DNA of 64,000 bases from Budorcas taxicolor (lineage: Eukaryota; Chordata; Mammalia; Artiodactyla; Bovidae), in the NCBI RefSeq assembly GCF_023091745.1, contig NC_068925.1:1-64000 (forward strand), written 5' to 3'. The notes below the pieces were generated by a model, which made no database searches, was not told the DNA's origin, and saw only the letters and a list, made by a program, of their open reading frames with translations. This document shows, one piece after another, positions 12,730 to 24,700 of the stretch. The position numbers and the translations under genes are program-made. Within the stretch, counting starts at the first letter, position 1. Each line of letters opens with the position of its first letter.

Positions 12730-15700
12730 GGATCCCTCATCTCGAGCTATGAGGCCGAAATGGGGCTCCTCTGGATGTGGGCGGGACCCTCGTGATTCCT
12801 CTCGAGTGGAGACGGCTAAGTTGGGGCACTTCTTGATTTGCACCAAGGGTGTGAAGGACCCTTTCGAAGTTCCAGAGGTGAGGTGTGATCAGCCTCGAGA
12901 CGCCTCAGCGGAAATGGGCCTCATCTCGCCTGGAGGGGAGAACCTCCTGGATTTTCTCGAGTTGCGGCAGGTCTTCTAGAGTTACGACTGGGACCTCAGG
13001 GACCCGCTCTGGTGGCCTCAGGAAAGGCCAGTCCCCATGCGAGTGGCTAGGGGACCTCTCAGGATTCCTCTCCCGTCCATGCCGGGGCCTCAGTCCTAGT
13101 GTGGAGTCGGGACCGGAACCTGAGGATTCCTCTCCAGTGTTGCCATGGATCTTGGGGTGCTTCTGAGTCTCCCCACGGGAGTCAGGCCTCGTCTCGAGTG
13201 GGGGCATGCACATGTGCTTTCCTCCCGAGCTGCAGCAGTAGTGTCACGCTTCCTGTCACGTGGATCAAGGGATCTGTGGCTTTCCCTCGAGGCTGTCCCT
13301 CGAGGCTTTCCCACGAGGCTTTCCCACAGGGCTGTGCCACGTGCCACCTTTGTGTGAGTCGATCCTCGGCGTGAACGACGAGCTGTTGAAGGGAAAAGAG
13401 GTTCCTCTGGAATGGACTGAGACATCTGGGGGACTCTTGGAATGGTGGCACGACCCTGGAGTTCCTCTCGCCGTTCCTGTTGAGAGGGCCTCCTCTTGAG
13501 ATGCGACGGGAACGCTGGGAACTCCTTCCCGACGAAGCAGGGAAAGGATCCCTGATCTCGAGCTATTAGGCGGAAACGGGGCTCCTCTGGATATGGGCGG
13601 GACCATCGTGATTCCTCTCGAGTGGAGACGGGTATGTCGGGGAACTACTTGATTTGCACCAAGGGTGTGAAGGACCCTTTCGAAGTTCCAGAGGTGAGGT
13701 GTGATCAGCCTCGAGACGCGTCAGCGGAAATGGGCCTCATCTCGCCTGGAGCGGAGAACCTCCTGGATTTTCTCGAGTTATGGCAGGTCTTCTCGAGTTA
13801 CGACGGGGACCTCAGGGACCCGCTCTGGTGGCCTCAGGAAAGGCCAGTCCCCATGCGAGTTGCTAGGGGACCTCTCGGGATTCCTCTCCCGTCCATGCCG
13901 GGGCCTCAGTCCTTGTGTGGAGTCGGGGCCGGAAACTGAGGATTCCTCTCCAGTGTTGCCATGGATCTTGGGGTGCTTCTGAGTCTCCCCAGGGGAGTCA
14001 GGCCTCGTCTCGAGTGGGGACATGCACGTGCGCTTTCCTCCCGAGCTGCAGCAGTAGTGTCACGCTTCCTGTCACGTGGATCAAGGGATCTGTGGCTTTC
14101 CCTCGAGGCTGTCCCTCGAGGCTTTCCCACGAGGCTTTCCCACAGGGCTGTGCCACGTGCCACCTTGGTGTGAGTCGATCCTCGGCGTGAAAGAGGAGCC
14201 GGTGAAGGGAAAAGAGGTTCCTCTGGAATGGACTGAGACATCTGGGGGACTCTTGGAATGGTGGCACGACCCTGGAGTTCCTCTCGCCGTTCCTGTTGAG
14301 AGGGCCTCCACTTGAGATGTGACGGGAACGCCGGGAACTCTTTCCCGACGAAGCAGGGAAAGGATCCCTCATCTCGAGCTATGAGGCCGAAACGTGGCTC
14401 CTCTGGATGTGGCGGGACCCTCGTGATTCCTCTCGAGTGGAGACGGCTAAGTTGGGGAACTTCTTGATTTGCACCAAGGGTGTGAAGGACCCTTTCGAAG
14501 TTCCAGAGGTGAGGTGTGATCAGCCTCGAGACACCTCAGCGGAAATGGGCCTCATCTCGCCTGGAGGGGAGAACCTCCTGGATTTTCTCGAGTTGTGGCA
14601 GGTCTTCTCGAATTACGACGGGGACCTCAGGGACCCGCTCTGGTGGCCTCAGGAAAGGCCAGTCCCCATGCGAGTTGCTAGGGGACCTCTCGGGATTCCT
14701 CTCCCGTCCATGCCGGGGCCTCAGTCCTTGTGTGGAGTCGGGGCCGGAACCTGAGGATTCCTCTCCAGTGTTGCCATGGATCTTGGGGTGCTTCTGAGTC
14801 TCCCCAGGGGAGTCAGGCCTCGTCTCGAGTGGGGGCATGCACGTGCGCTTTCCTCCCGAGCTGCAGCAGTAGTGTCACGCTTCCTGTCACGTGGATCAAG
14901 GGATCTGTGGCTTTCCCTCGAGGCTGTCCCTCGAGGCTTTCCCACGAGGCTTTCCCACAGGGCTGTGCCACGTGCCATCTTGGTGTTAGTCGATCCTCGG
15001 CGTGAAAGACGAGCTGGTGAAGGGAAAAGCGGTTCCTCTGGAATGGACTGAGACATCTGGGGGACTCTTGGAATGGTGGCACGACCCTGGAGTTCCTCTC
15101 GCCGTTCCTGTTGAGAGGGCCTCCTCTTGAGATGCGACGGGAACGCCAGGAACTCTTTCCCGACGAAGCAGGGAAAGGATCCCTCATCTCGAGCTACGAG
15201 GCGGAAACGGGGCTCCTTTGGATGTGGGCGGGACCCTCGTGATTCCTCTCGAGTGGAGACGGCTATGTCGGGGAACTTCTTGATTTGCACCAAGGGTGTG
15301 AAGGACCCTTTCGAAGTTCCAGAGGTGAGGTGTGATCAGCTTCGAGACGCCTCAGCGGAAATGGGCCTCATCTCGCCTGGAGGGGAGAACCTCCTGGATT
15401 TTCTCGAGTTGCGGCAGGTCTTCTCGAGTTACGACTGGGACCTCAGGGACCCGCTCTGGTGGCCTCAGGAAAGGCCAGTCCCCATGCGAGTTGCTAGGGG
15501 ACCTCTCAGGATTCCTCTCCCGTCCATGCCGGGGCCTCAGTCCTAGTGTGGAGTCGGGACCGGAACCTGAGGATTCCTCTCCAGTGTTGCCATGGATCTT
15601 GGGGTGCTTCTGAGTCTCCCCAGGGGAGTCAGGCCTCGTCTCGAGTGGGGGCATGCACGTGCGCTTTCCTCCCGAGCTGCAGCAGTAGTGTCACGCTTCC

Positions 15701-16805
15701 TGTCACGTGGATCAAGGGATCTGTGGCTTTCCCTCGAGGCTGTCCCTCGAGGCTTTCCCACGAGGCTTTCCCACAGGGCTGTGCCACGTGCCACCTTGGT
15801 GTGAGTCGATCCTCGGCGTGAAAGAGGAGCCGGTGAAGGGAAAAGAGGTTCCTCTGGAATGGACTGAGACATCTGGGGGACTCTTGGAATGGTGGCACGT
15901 CCCTGGAGTTCCTCTCGCCGTTCCTATTCAGAGGGCCTCCTCTTGAGATGCGATGGGAACGCCGGGAACTCCTTCCCGACGAAGCAGGGAAAGGATCCCT
16001 GATCTCGAGCGACGAGGCGGAAACGGGGCTCCTCTGGATATGGGCGGGACCCTCGTGATTCCTCTCGAGTGGAGACGGGTATGTCGGGGAACTTCTTGAT
16101 TTGCACCAAGGGTGTGAAGGACCCTTTCGAAGTTCCAGAGGTGAGGTGTGATCAGCCTCGAGACGCCTCAGCGGAAATGGGCCTCATCTCGCCTGTAGGG
16201 GAGAACCTCCTGGATTTTCTCGAGTTGCGGCAGGTCTTCTCGAGTTACGACGGGGACCACAGGGACCCGCTCTGGTGGCCTCAGGAAAGGTCAGTCCCCA
16301 TGCGAGTTGCTAGGGGACCTCTCGGGATTCCTCTCCCGTCCATGCCTGGGCCTCAGTCCTTGTGTGGAGTCGGGGCCGAAACCTGAGAATTCCTCTCCAG
16401 TGTTGCCATGGATCTTGGGGTGCTTCTGAGTCTCCCCAGGGGAGTTAGGCCTCGTCTCGAGTGGGGGCATGCACGTGCGCTTTCCTCCCGAGCTGCAGCA
16501 GTAGTGTCACGCTTCCTGTCACGTGGATCAAGGGATCTGTGGCTTTCCCTCGAGGCTGTCCCTCGAGGCTTTCCCACGAGGCTTTCCCACAGGGCTGTGC
16601 CACGTGCCACCTTGGTGTGAGTCGATCCTCGGCGTGAAAGACGAGCCGGTGAAGGGAAAAGAGGTTCCTCTGGAATGGACTGAGACATCTGGGGGACTCT
16701 TGGAATGGTGGCACGACCCTGGAGTTCCTCTCGCCGTTCCTGTTGAGAGGGCCTCCTCTTGAGATGCGACGGGAACGCCGGGAACTCTTTCCCGACGAAG
16801 CAGGG
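12730..16805 (+). repeat. Five-monomer block, copy 1 of a recent 4.07-kb duplication
   Basis: This stretch matches 17.63-21.70 kb at an offset of 4,895 bp (six monomers). Shared private variants run through it: TTGGGGCACTTC near 12822 (17717), CTTCTAGAGTTACG near 12974 (17869), CACATGTGC near 13209 (18104), GCTATTAGG near 13563 (18457), GGAACTACTTG near 13640 (18535), a one-base loss in GGATGTGGCGGG near 14405 (19300), AAAGCGGTTCC near 15028 (19923), and CCGAAACCTGAGAATTCC near 16376 (21271). By eye I count about 16 substitutions over about 4.07 kb, roughly 99.6% identity. The flanks (12.3-12.7 kb and after 16.8 kb) do not share their variants, so ends are placed to within about 60 bp. Confidence 0.88.
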
Positions 16806-17630
16806 AAAGGATCCCTGATCTCGAGCTACGAGGCGGAAACGGGGCTCCTCTGGATATGGGCGGGACCCTCGTGATTCCTCTCGAGTGGAGACGGGTATGT
16901 CGGGGAACTTCTTGATTTGCACCAAGGGTGTGAAGGACCCTTTCGAAGTTCCAGAGGTGAGGTGTGATCAGCCTGGAGACGCCTCAGCGGAAATGGGCCT
17001 CATCTCGCCTGGAGGGGAGAACCTCCTGGATTTTCTCGAGTTGTGGCAGGTCTTCTCGAGTTACGACGGGGACCTCAGGGACCCGCTCTGGTGGCCTCAG
17101 GAAAGGCCAGTCCCCATGCGAGTTGCTAGGGGACCTCTCGGGATTCCTCTCCCGTCCATCCCGGGGCCTCAGTCCTTGTGTGGAGTCGGGGCCGGAACCT
17201 GAGGATTCCTCTCCAGTGTTGCCATGGATCTTGGGGTGCTTCTGAGTCTCCCCAGGGGAGTCAGGCCTCGTCTCGAGTGGGGGCATGCACGTGCGCTTTC
17301 CTCCCGAGCTGCAGCAGTAGTGTCACGCTTCCAGTCACGTGGATCAAGGGATCTGTGGCTTTCCCTCGAGGCTGTCCCTCGAGGCTTTCCCACGAGGCTT
17401 TCCCACAGGGCTGTGCCACGTGCCACCTTGGTGTGAGTCGATCCTCGGGGTGAAAGACGAGCCGGTGAAGGGAAAAGAGGTTCCTCTGGAATGGACTGAG
17501 ACATCTGGGGGACTTTTGGAATGGTGGCACGACCCTGGAGTTCCTCTCGCCGTTCCTGTTGAGAGGGCCTCCTCTTGAGATGCGACGGGAACGCCAGGAA
17601 CTCTTTCCCGACGAAGCAGGGAAAGGATCC
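16806..17630 (+). repeat. Single monomer between the two duplicated blocks
   Basis: One monomer length separates the two copies of the five-monomer block. Its first part matches 22.52-22.9 kb at an offset of 5,711 bp (seven monomers): both have CAGCCTGGAGACG, TTGTGGCAGG and CCCGTCCATCCCGGGG. The second block is therefore followed by one extra monomer before the same sequence returns, as unequal exchange would leave it. Confidence 0.85.
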
Positions 17631-20600
17631 CTCATCTCGAGCTATGAGGCCGAAACGGGGCTCCTCTGGATGTGGGCGGGACCCTCGTGATTCCTCTCGA
17701 GTGGAGACGGCTAAGTTGGGGCACTTCTTGATTTGCACCAAGGGTGTGAAGGACCCTTTCGAAGTTCCAGAGGTGAGGTGTGATCAGCCTCGAGACGCCT
17801 CAGCGGAAATGGGCCTCATCTCGCCTGGAGGGGAGAACCTCCTGGATTTTCTCGAGTTGCGGCAGGTCTTCTAGAGTTACGACTGGGACCTCAGGGACCC
17901 GCTCTGGTGGCCTCAGGAAAGGCCAGTCCCCATGCGAGTGGCTAGGGGACCTCTCAGGATTCCTCTCCCGTCCATGCCGGGGCCTCAGTCCTAGTGTGGA
18001 GTCGGGACCGGAACCTGAGGATTCCTCTCCAGTGTTGCCATGGATCTTGGGGTGCTTCTTAGTCTCCCCACGGGAGTCAGGCCTCGTCTCGAGTGGGGGC
18101 ATGCACATGTGCTTTCCTCCCGAGCTGCAGCAGTAGTGTCACGCTTCCTGTCACGTGGATCAAGGGATCTGTGGCTTTCCCTCGAGGCTGTCCCTCGAGG
18201 CTTTCCCACGAGGCTTTCCCACAGGGCTGTGCCACGTGCCACCTTTGTGTGAGTCGATCTTCGGCGTGAACGACGAGCTGTTGAAGGGAAAAGAGGTTCC
18301 TCTGGAATGGACTGAGACATCTGGGGGACTCTTGGAATGGTGGCACGACCCTGGAGTTCCTCTCGCCGTTCCTGTTGAGAGGGCCTCCTCTTGAGATGCG
18401 ACGGGAACGCCGGGAACTCCTTCCCGACGAAGCAGGGAAAGGATCCCTGATCTCGAGCTATTAGGCGGAAACGGGGCTCCTCTGGATATGGGCGGGACCC
18501 TCGTGATTCCTCTCGAGTGGAGACGGGTATGTCGGGGAACTACTTGATTTGCACCAAGGGTGTGAAGGACCCTTTCGAAGTTCCAGAGGTGAGGTGTGAT
18601 CAGCCTCGAGACGCGTCAGCGGAAATGGGCCTCATCTCGCCTGGAGCGGAGAACCTCCTGGATTTTCTCGAGTTATGGCAGGTCTTCTCGAGTTACGACG
18701 GGGACCTCAGGGACCCGCTCTGGTGGCCTCAGGAAAGGCCAGTCCCCATGCGAGTTGCTAGGGGACCTCTCGGGATTCCTCTCCCGTCCATGCCGGGGCC
18801 TCAGTCCTTGTGTGGAGTCGGGGCCGGAACCTGAGGATTCCTCTCCAGTGTTGCCATGGATCTTGGGGTGCTTCTGAGTCTCCCCAGGGGAGTCAGGCCT
18901 CGTCTCTAGTGGGGACATGCACGTGCGCTTTCCTCCCGAGCTGCAGCAGTAGTGTCACGCTTCCTGTCACGTGGATCAAGGGATCTGTGGCTTTCCCTCG
19001 AGGCTGTCCCTCGAGGCTTTCCCACGAGGCTTTCCCACAGGGCTGTGCCACGTGCCACCTTGGTGTGAGTCGATCCTCGGCTTGAAAGAGGAGCCGGTGA
19101 AGGGAAAAGAGGTTCCTCTGGAATGGACTGAGACATCTGGGGGACTCTTGGAATGGTGGCACGACCCTGGAGTTCCTCTCGCCGTTCCTGTTGAGAGGGC
19201 CTCCACTTGAGATGTGACGGGAACACCGGGAACTCTTTCCCGACGAAGCAGGGAAAGGATCCCTCATCTCGAGCTATGAGGCCGAAACGTGGCTCCTCTG
19301 GATGTGGCGGGACCCTCGTGATTCCTCTCGAGTGGAGACGGCTAACTTGGGGAACTTCTTGATTTGCACCAAGGGTGTGAAGGACCCTTTCGAAGTTCCA
19401 GAGGTGAGGTGTGATCAGCCTCGAGACACCTCAGCGGAAATGGGCCTCATCTCGCCTGGAGGGGAGAACCTCCTGGATTTTCTCGAGTTGTGGCAGGTCT
19501 TCTCGAATTACGACGGGGACCTCAGGGACCCGCTCTGGTGGCCTCAGGAAAGGCCAGTCCCCATGCGAGTTGCTAGGGGACCTCTCGGGATTCCTCTCCC
19601 GTCCATGCCGGGGCCTCAGTCCTTGTGTGGAGTCGGGGCCGGAACCTGAGGATTCCTCTCCAGTGTTGCCATGGATCTTGGGGTGCTTCTGAGTCTCCCC
19701 AGGGGAGTCAGGCCTCGTCTCGAGTGGGGGCATGCACGTGCGCTTTCCTCCCGAGCTGCAGCAGTAGTGTCACGCTTCCTGTCACGTGGATCAAGGGATC
19801 TGTGGCTTTCCCTCGAGGCTGTCCCTCGAGGCTTTCCCACGAGGCTTTCCCACAGGGCTGTGCCACGTGCCATCTTGGTGTTAGTCGATCATCGGCGTGA
19901 AAGACGAGCTGGTGAAGGGAAAAGCGGTTCCTCTGGAATGGACTGAGACATCTGGGGGACTCTTGGAATGGTGGCACGACCCTGGAGTTCCTCTCGCCGT
20001 TCCTGTTGAGAGGGCCTCCTCTTGAGATGCGACGGGAACGCCAGGAACTCTTTCCCGACGAAGCAGGGAAAGGATCCCTCATCTCGAGCTACGAGGCGGA
20101 AACGGGGCTCCTTTGGATTTGGGCGGGACCCTCGTGATTCCTCTCGAGTGGAGACGGCTATGTCGGGGAACTTCTTGATTTGCACGAAGGGTGTGAAGGA
20201 CCCTTTCGAAGTTCCAGAGGTGAGGTGTGATCAGCTTCGAGACGCCTCAGCGGAAATGGGCCTCATCTCGCCTGGAGGGGAGAACCTCCTGGATTTTCTC
20301 GAGTTGCGGCAGGTCTTCTCGAGTTACGACTGGGACCTCAGGGACCCGCTCTGGTGGCCTCAGGAAAGGCCAGTCCCCATGCGAGTTGCTAGGGGACCTC
20401 TCAGGATTCCTCTCCCGTCCATGCCGGGGCCTCAGTCCTAGTGTGGAGTCGGGACCGGAACATGAGGATTCCTCTCCAGTGTTGCCATGGATCTTGGGGT
20501 GCTTCTGAGTCTCCCCAGGGGAGTCAGGCCTCGTCTCGAGTGGGGGCATGCACGTGCGCTTTCCTCCCGAGCTGCAGCAGTAGTGTCACGCTTCCTGTCA

Positions 20601-21700
20601 CGTGGATCAAGGGATCTGTGGCTTTCCCTCGAGGCTGTCCCTCGAGGCTTTCCCACGAGGCTTTCCCACAGGGCTGTGCCACGTGCCACCTTGGTGTGAG
20701 TCGATCCTCGGCGTGAAAGAGGAGCCGGTGAAGGGAAAAGAGGTTCCTCTGGAATGGACTGAGACATCTGGGGGACTCTTGGAATGGTGGCACGACCCTG
20801 GAGTTCCTCTCGCCGTTCCTATTCAGAGGGCCTCCTCTTGAGATGCGATGGGAACGCCGGGAACTCCTTCCCGACGAAGCAGGGAAAGGATCCCTGATCT
20901 CGAGCGACGAGGCGGAAACGGGGCTCCTCTGGATATGGGCGGGACCCTCGTGATTCCTCTCGAGTGGAGACGGGTATGTCGGGGAACTTCTTGATTTGCA
21001 CCAAGGGTGTGAAGGACCCTTTCGAAGTTCCAGAGGTGAGGTGTGATCAGCCTCGAGACGCCTCAGCGGAAATGGGCCTCATCTCGCCTGTAGGGGAGAA
21101 CCTCCTGGATTTTCTCGAGTTGCGGCAGGTCTTCTCGAGTTACGACGGGGACCACAGGGACCCGCTCTGGTGGCCTCAGGAAAGGTCAGTCCCCATGCGA
21201 GTTGCTAGGGGACCTCTCGGGATTCCTCTCCCGTCCATGCCTGGGCCTCAGTCCTTGTGTGGAGTCGGGGCCGAAACCTGAGAATTCCTCTCCAGTGTTG
21301 CCATGGATCTTGGGGTGCTTCTGAGTCTCCCCAGGGGAGTTAGGCCTCGTCTCGAGTGGGGGCATGTACGTGCGCTTTCCTCCCGAGCTGCAGCAGTAGT
21401 GTCACGCTTCCTGTCACGTGGATCAAGGGATCTGTGGCTTTCCCTCGAGGCTGTCCCTCGAGGCTTTCCCACGAGGCTTTCCCACAGGGCTGTGCCACGT
21501 GCCACCTTGGTGTGAGTCGATCCTCGGCGTGAAAGACGAGCCGGTGAAGGGAAAAGAGGTTCCTCTGGAATGGACTGAGACATCTGGGGGACTCTTGGAA
21601 TGGTGGCACGACCCTGGAGTTCCTCTCGCCGTTCCTGTTGAGAGGGCCTCCTCTTGAGATGCGACGGGAACGCCGGGAACTCTTTCCCGACGAAGCAGGG
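17631..21700 (+). repeat. Five-monomer block, copy 2 of the 4.07-kb duplication
   Basis: Partner of the block at 12.73-16.80 kb, offset 4,895 bp. Private differences of this copy include CTTCTTAGTCTC near 18055, GATCTTCGGCG near 18256, CTCTAGTGGGG near 18904, CCTCGGCTTGAAAG near 19075, GGCTAACTTGG near 19340, GATCATCGGCG near 19888, TTTGGATTTGGG near 20111 and GGCATGTACG near 21361. The right boundary is where copy 2 reads CATCTTGAGCTATGAGG near 21712 while copy 1 reads GATCTCGAGCTACGAGG near 16817. Confidence 0.88.
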
Positions 21701-24700
21701 AAAGGATCCCTCATCTTGAGCTATGAGGCGGACACGGGGCTCCTCTGGATGTGGGCGGGACCCTCGTGATTCCTCTCGAGTGGAGACGGCTAAGTTGGGG
21801 AACTTCTTGATTTGCACCAAGGGTGTGAAAGACCCTTTCGAAGTTCCAGAGGTGAGGTGTGATCAGCCTCGAGACGCCTCAGCGGAAATGGGCCTCATCT
21901 CGCCTGGAGGGGAGAACCTCCTGGATTTTCTCGAGTTGCGGCAGGTCTTCTCGAGTTACGACGGGGACCTCAGGGACCCGCTCTGGTGGCCTCAGGAAAG
22001 GCCAGTCCCCATGCGAGGTGCTAGGGGACCTCTCGGGATTCCTCTCCCGTCCATGCCGGGGCCTCAGTCCTTGTGTGAAGTCGGGGCCGGAACCTGAGGA
22101 TTCCTCTCCAGTGTTGCCATGGATTTTGGGGTGCTTCTGAGTCTCCCCAGGGGAGTCAGGCCTCGTCTCGAGTGGGGGCATGCACGTGCGCTTTCCTCCC
22201 GAGCTGCAGCAGTAGTGTCACGCTTCCTGTCACGTGGATCAAGGGATCTGTGGCTTTCCCTCGAGGCTGTCCCTCGAGGCTTTCCCACGAGGCTTTCCCA
22301 CAGGGCTGTGCCACGTGCCACCTTGGTGTGATTCGATCCTCGGCGTGAAAGACGAGCCGGTGAAGGGAAAAGAGGTTCCTCTGGAATGGACTGAGACATC
22401 TGGGGGACTCTTGGAATGGTGGCACGACCCTGGAGTTCCTCTCGCCGTTCCTGTTGAGAGGGCCTCCTCTTGAGATGCGACGGGAACGCCGGGAACTCTT
22501 TTCCGACGAAGCAGGGAAAGGATCCCTGATCTCGAGCTACGAGGCGGAAACGGGGCTCCTCTGGATATGGGCGGGACCCTCGTGATTCCTCTCGAGTGGA
22601 GACGGGTATGTCCGGGAACTTCTTGATTTGCACCAAGGGTGTGAAGGACCCTTTCGAAGTTCCAGAGGTGAGGTGTGATCAGCCTGGAGACGCCTCAGCG
22701 GAAATGGGCCTCATCTCGCCTGGAGGGGAGAACCTCCTGGATTTTCTCGAGTTGTGGCAGGTCTTCTCGAGTTACGACGGGGACCTCAGGGACCCGCTCT
22801 GGTGGCCTCAGGAAAGGCCAGTCCCCATGCGAGTTGCTAGGGGACCTCTCGGGATTCCTCTCCCGTCCATCCCGGGGCCTCAGTCCTTGTGTGGAGTCGG
22901 GGCCGGAACCTGAGGATTCCTCTCCAGTGTTGCCATGGATCTTGGGGTGCTTCTGAGTCTCCCCAGGGGAGTCAGGCCTCGTCTCGAGTGGGGGCATGCA
23001 CGTGCGCTTTCCTCCCGAGCTGCAGCAGTAGTGTCACGCTTCCTGTCACGTGGATCAAGGGATCTGTGGCTTTCCCTCGAGGCTTTCCCTCGAGGCTTTC
23101 CCACGAGGCTTTCCCACAGGGCTGTGCCACGTGCCACCTTGGTGTGAGTCGATCCTCGGCGTGAAAGACGAGCCGGTGAAGGGAAAAGAGGTTCCTCTGG
23201 AATGGACTGAGACATCTGGGGGACTCTTGGAATGGTGGCACGACCCTGGAGTTCCTCTCGCCGTTCCTGTTGAGAGGGCCTCCTCTTGAGATGCGACGGG
23301 AACGCCGGGAACTCTTTCCCGACGAAGCAGGGAAAGGATCCCTCATCTCGAGCTACAAAGTGGAAACGGGGCTCCTCTGGATGTGGGCGGGACCCTCGTG
23401 ATTCCTCTCGAGTGGAGACGGCTAGGTCGGGGAACTTCTTGATTTGCACCAAGGGTGTGAAGGACCCTTTCGAAGTTCCAGAGGGGAGGTGTGATCAGCC
23501 TCGAGACGCCTCAGCGGAAATGGGCCTCATCTCGCCTGGAGGGGAGAACCTCCTGGATTTTCTCGAGTTGCGGCAGGTCTTCTCAAGTTACGACGGGGAC
23601 CTCAGGGACCCGCTCTGGTGGCCTCAGGAAAGGCCAGTCCCCATGCGAGTTGCTAGGGGACCTCTCGGGATTCCTCTCCCGTCCATGCCGGAGGCTCAGT
23701 CCTTGTGTGGTGTCGGGGCCGGAACCTGAGAATTCCTCTCCAGTGTTGCCATGGATCTTGGGGTGCTTCTGAGTCTCCCCAGGGGAGTCAGGCCTCGTCT
23801 TGAGTGGGGGCTTGCACGTGCGCTTTCCTCCCGAGCTGCAGCAGTAGTGTCACGCTTCCTGTCACGTGGATCAAGGGATCTGTGGCTTTCCCTCGAAGCT
23901 GTCCCTCGAGGCTTTCCCACGAGGCTTTCCCACAGGGCTGTGCCACGTGCCACCTTGGTGTGAGTCGAGCCTCGGGGTGAAAGACGAGCCGGTGAAGGGA
24001 AAAGAGGTTCCTCTGGAATGGACTGAGACATCTGGGGGACTCTTGGAATGGTGGCACGACCCTGGAGTTCCTCACACCGTTCGTGTTGAGAGGGCCTCCT
24101 CTTGAGATGCGACGGGAACGCCGGGAACTCTTTCCCGACGAAGCAGGGAAAGGTTCCCTCATCTCGAGCTACGAGGCGGAAACGGGGCTCCTCTGGATGT
24201 GGGCGGGACCCTCGTGATTCCTCTCGAGTGGAGACGGCTAAGTTGGGGAACTTCTTGATTTGCACCAAGGGTGTGAAGGACCCTTTCAAAGTTCCAGAGG
24301 GGAGGTGTGATCAGCCTAGAGACGCCTCAGCGGAAATGGGCCTCATCTCGCCTGGAGGGGAGAACCTCCTGGATTTTCTCGGGTTGTGGCAGGTCTTCTC
24401 GAGTTACGAAGGGGACCTCAGGGACCCGCTCTGGTGGCCTCAGGAAAGGCCAGTCCCCATGCGAGTTGCTAGGGGACCTCTCGGGATTCCTCTCCGTCCA
24501 TGCCGGGGCCTCAGTCCTTGTGTGGAGTCGGGGCCGGAACCTGAGGATTCCCCTCCAGTGTTGCCATGGATCTTGGGGTGCTTCTGAGTCTCCCCAAGGG
24601 AGTCGGGCCTCGTCTCGAGTTGGGGCATGCACGTGCGCTTTCCTCCCGAGCTGCAGCAGTAGTGTCACGCTTCCTGTCACGTGGATCAAGGGATCTGTGG

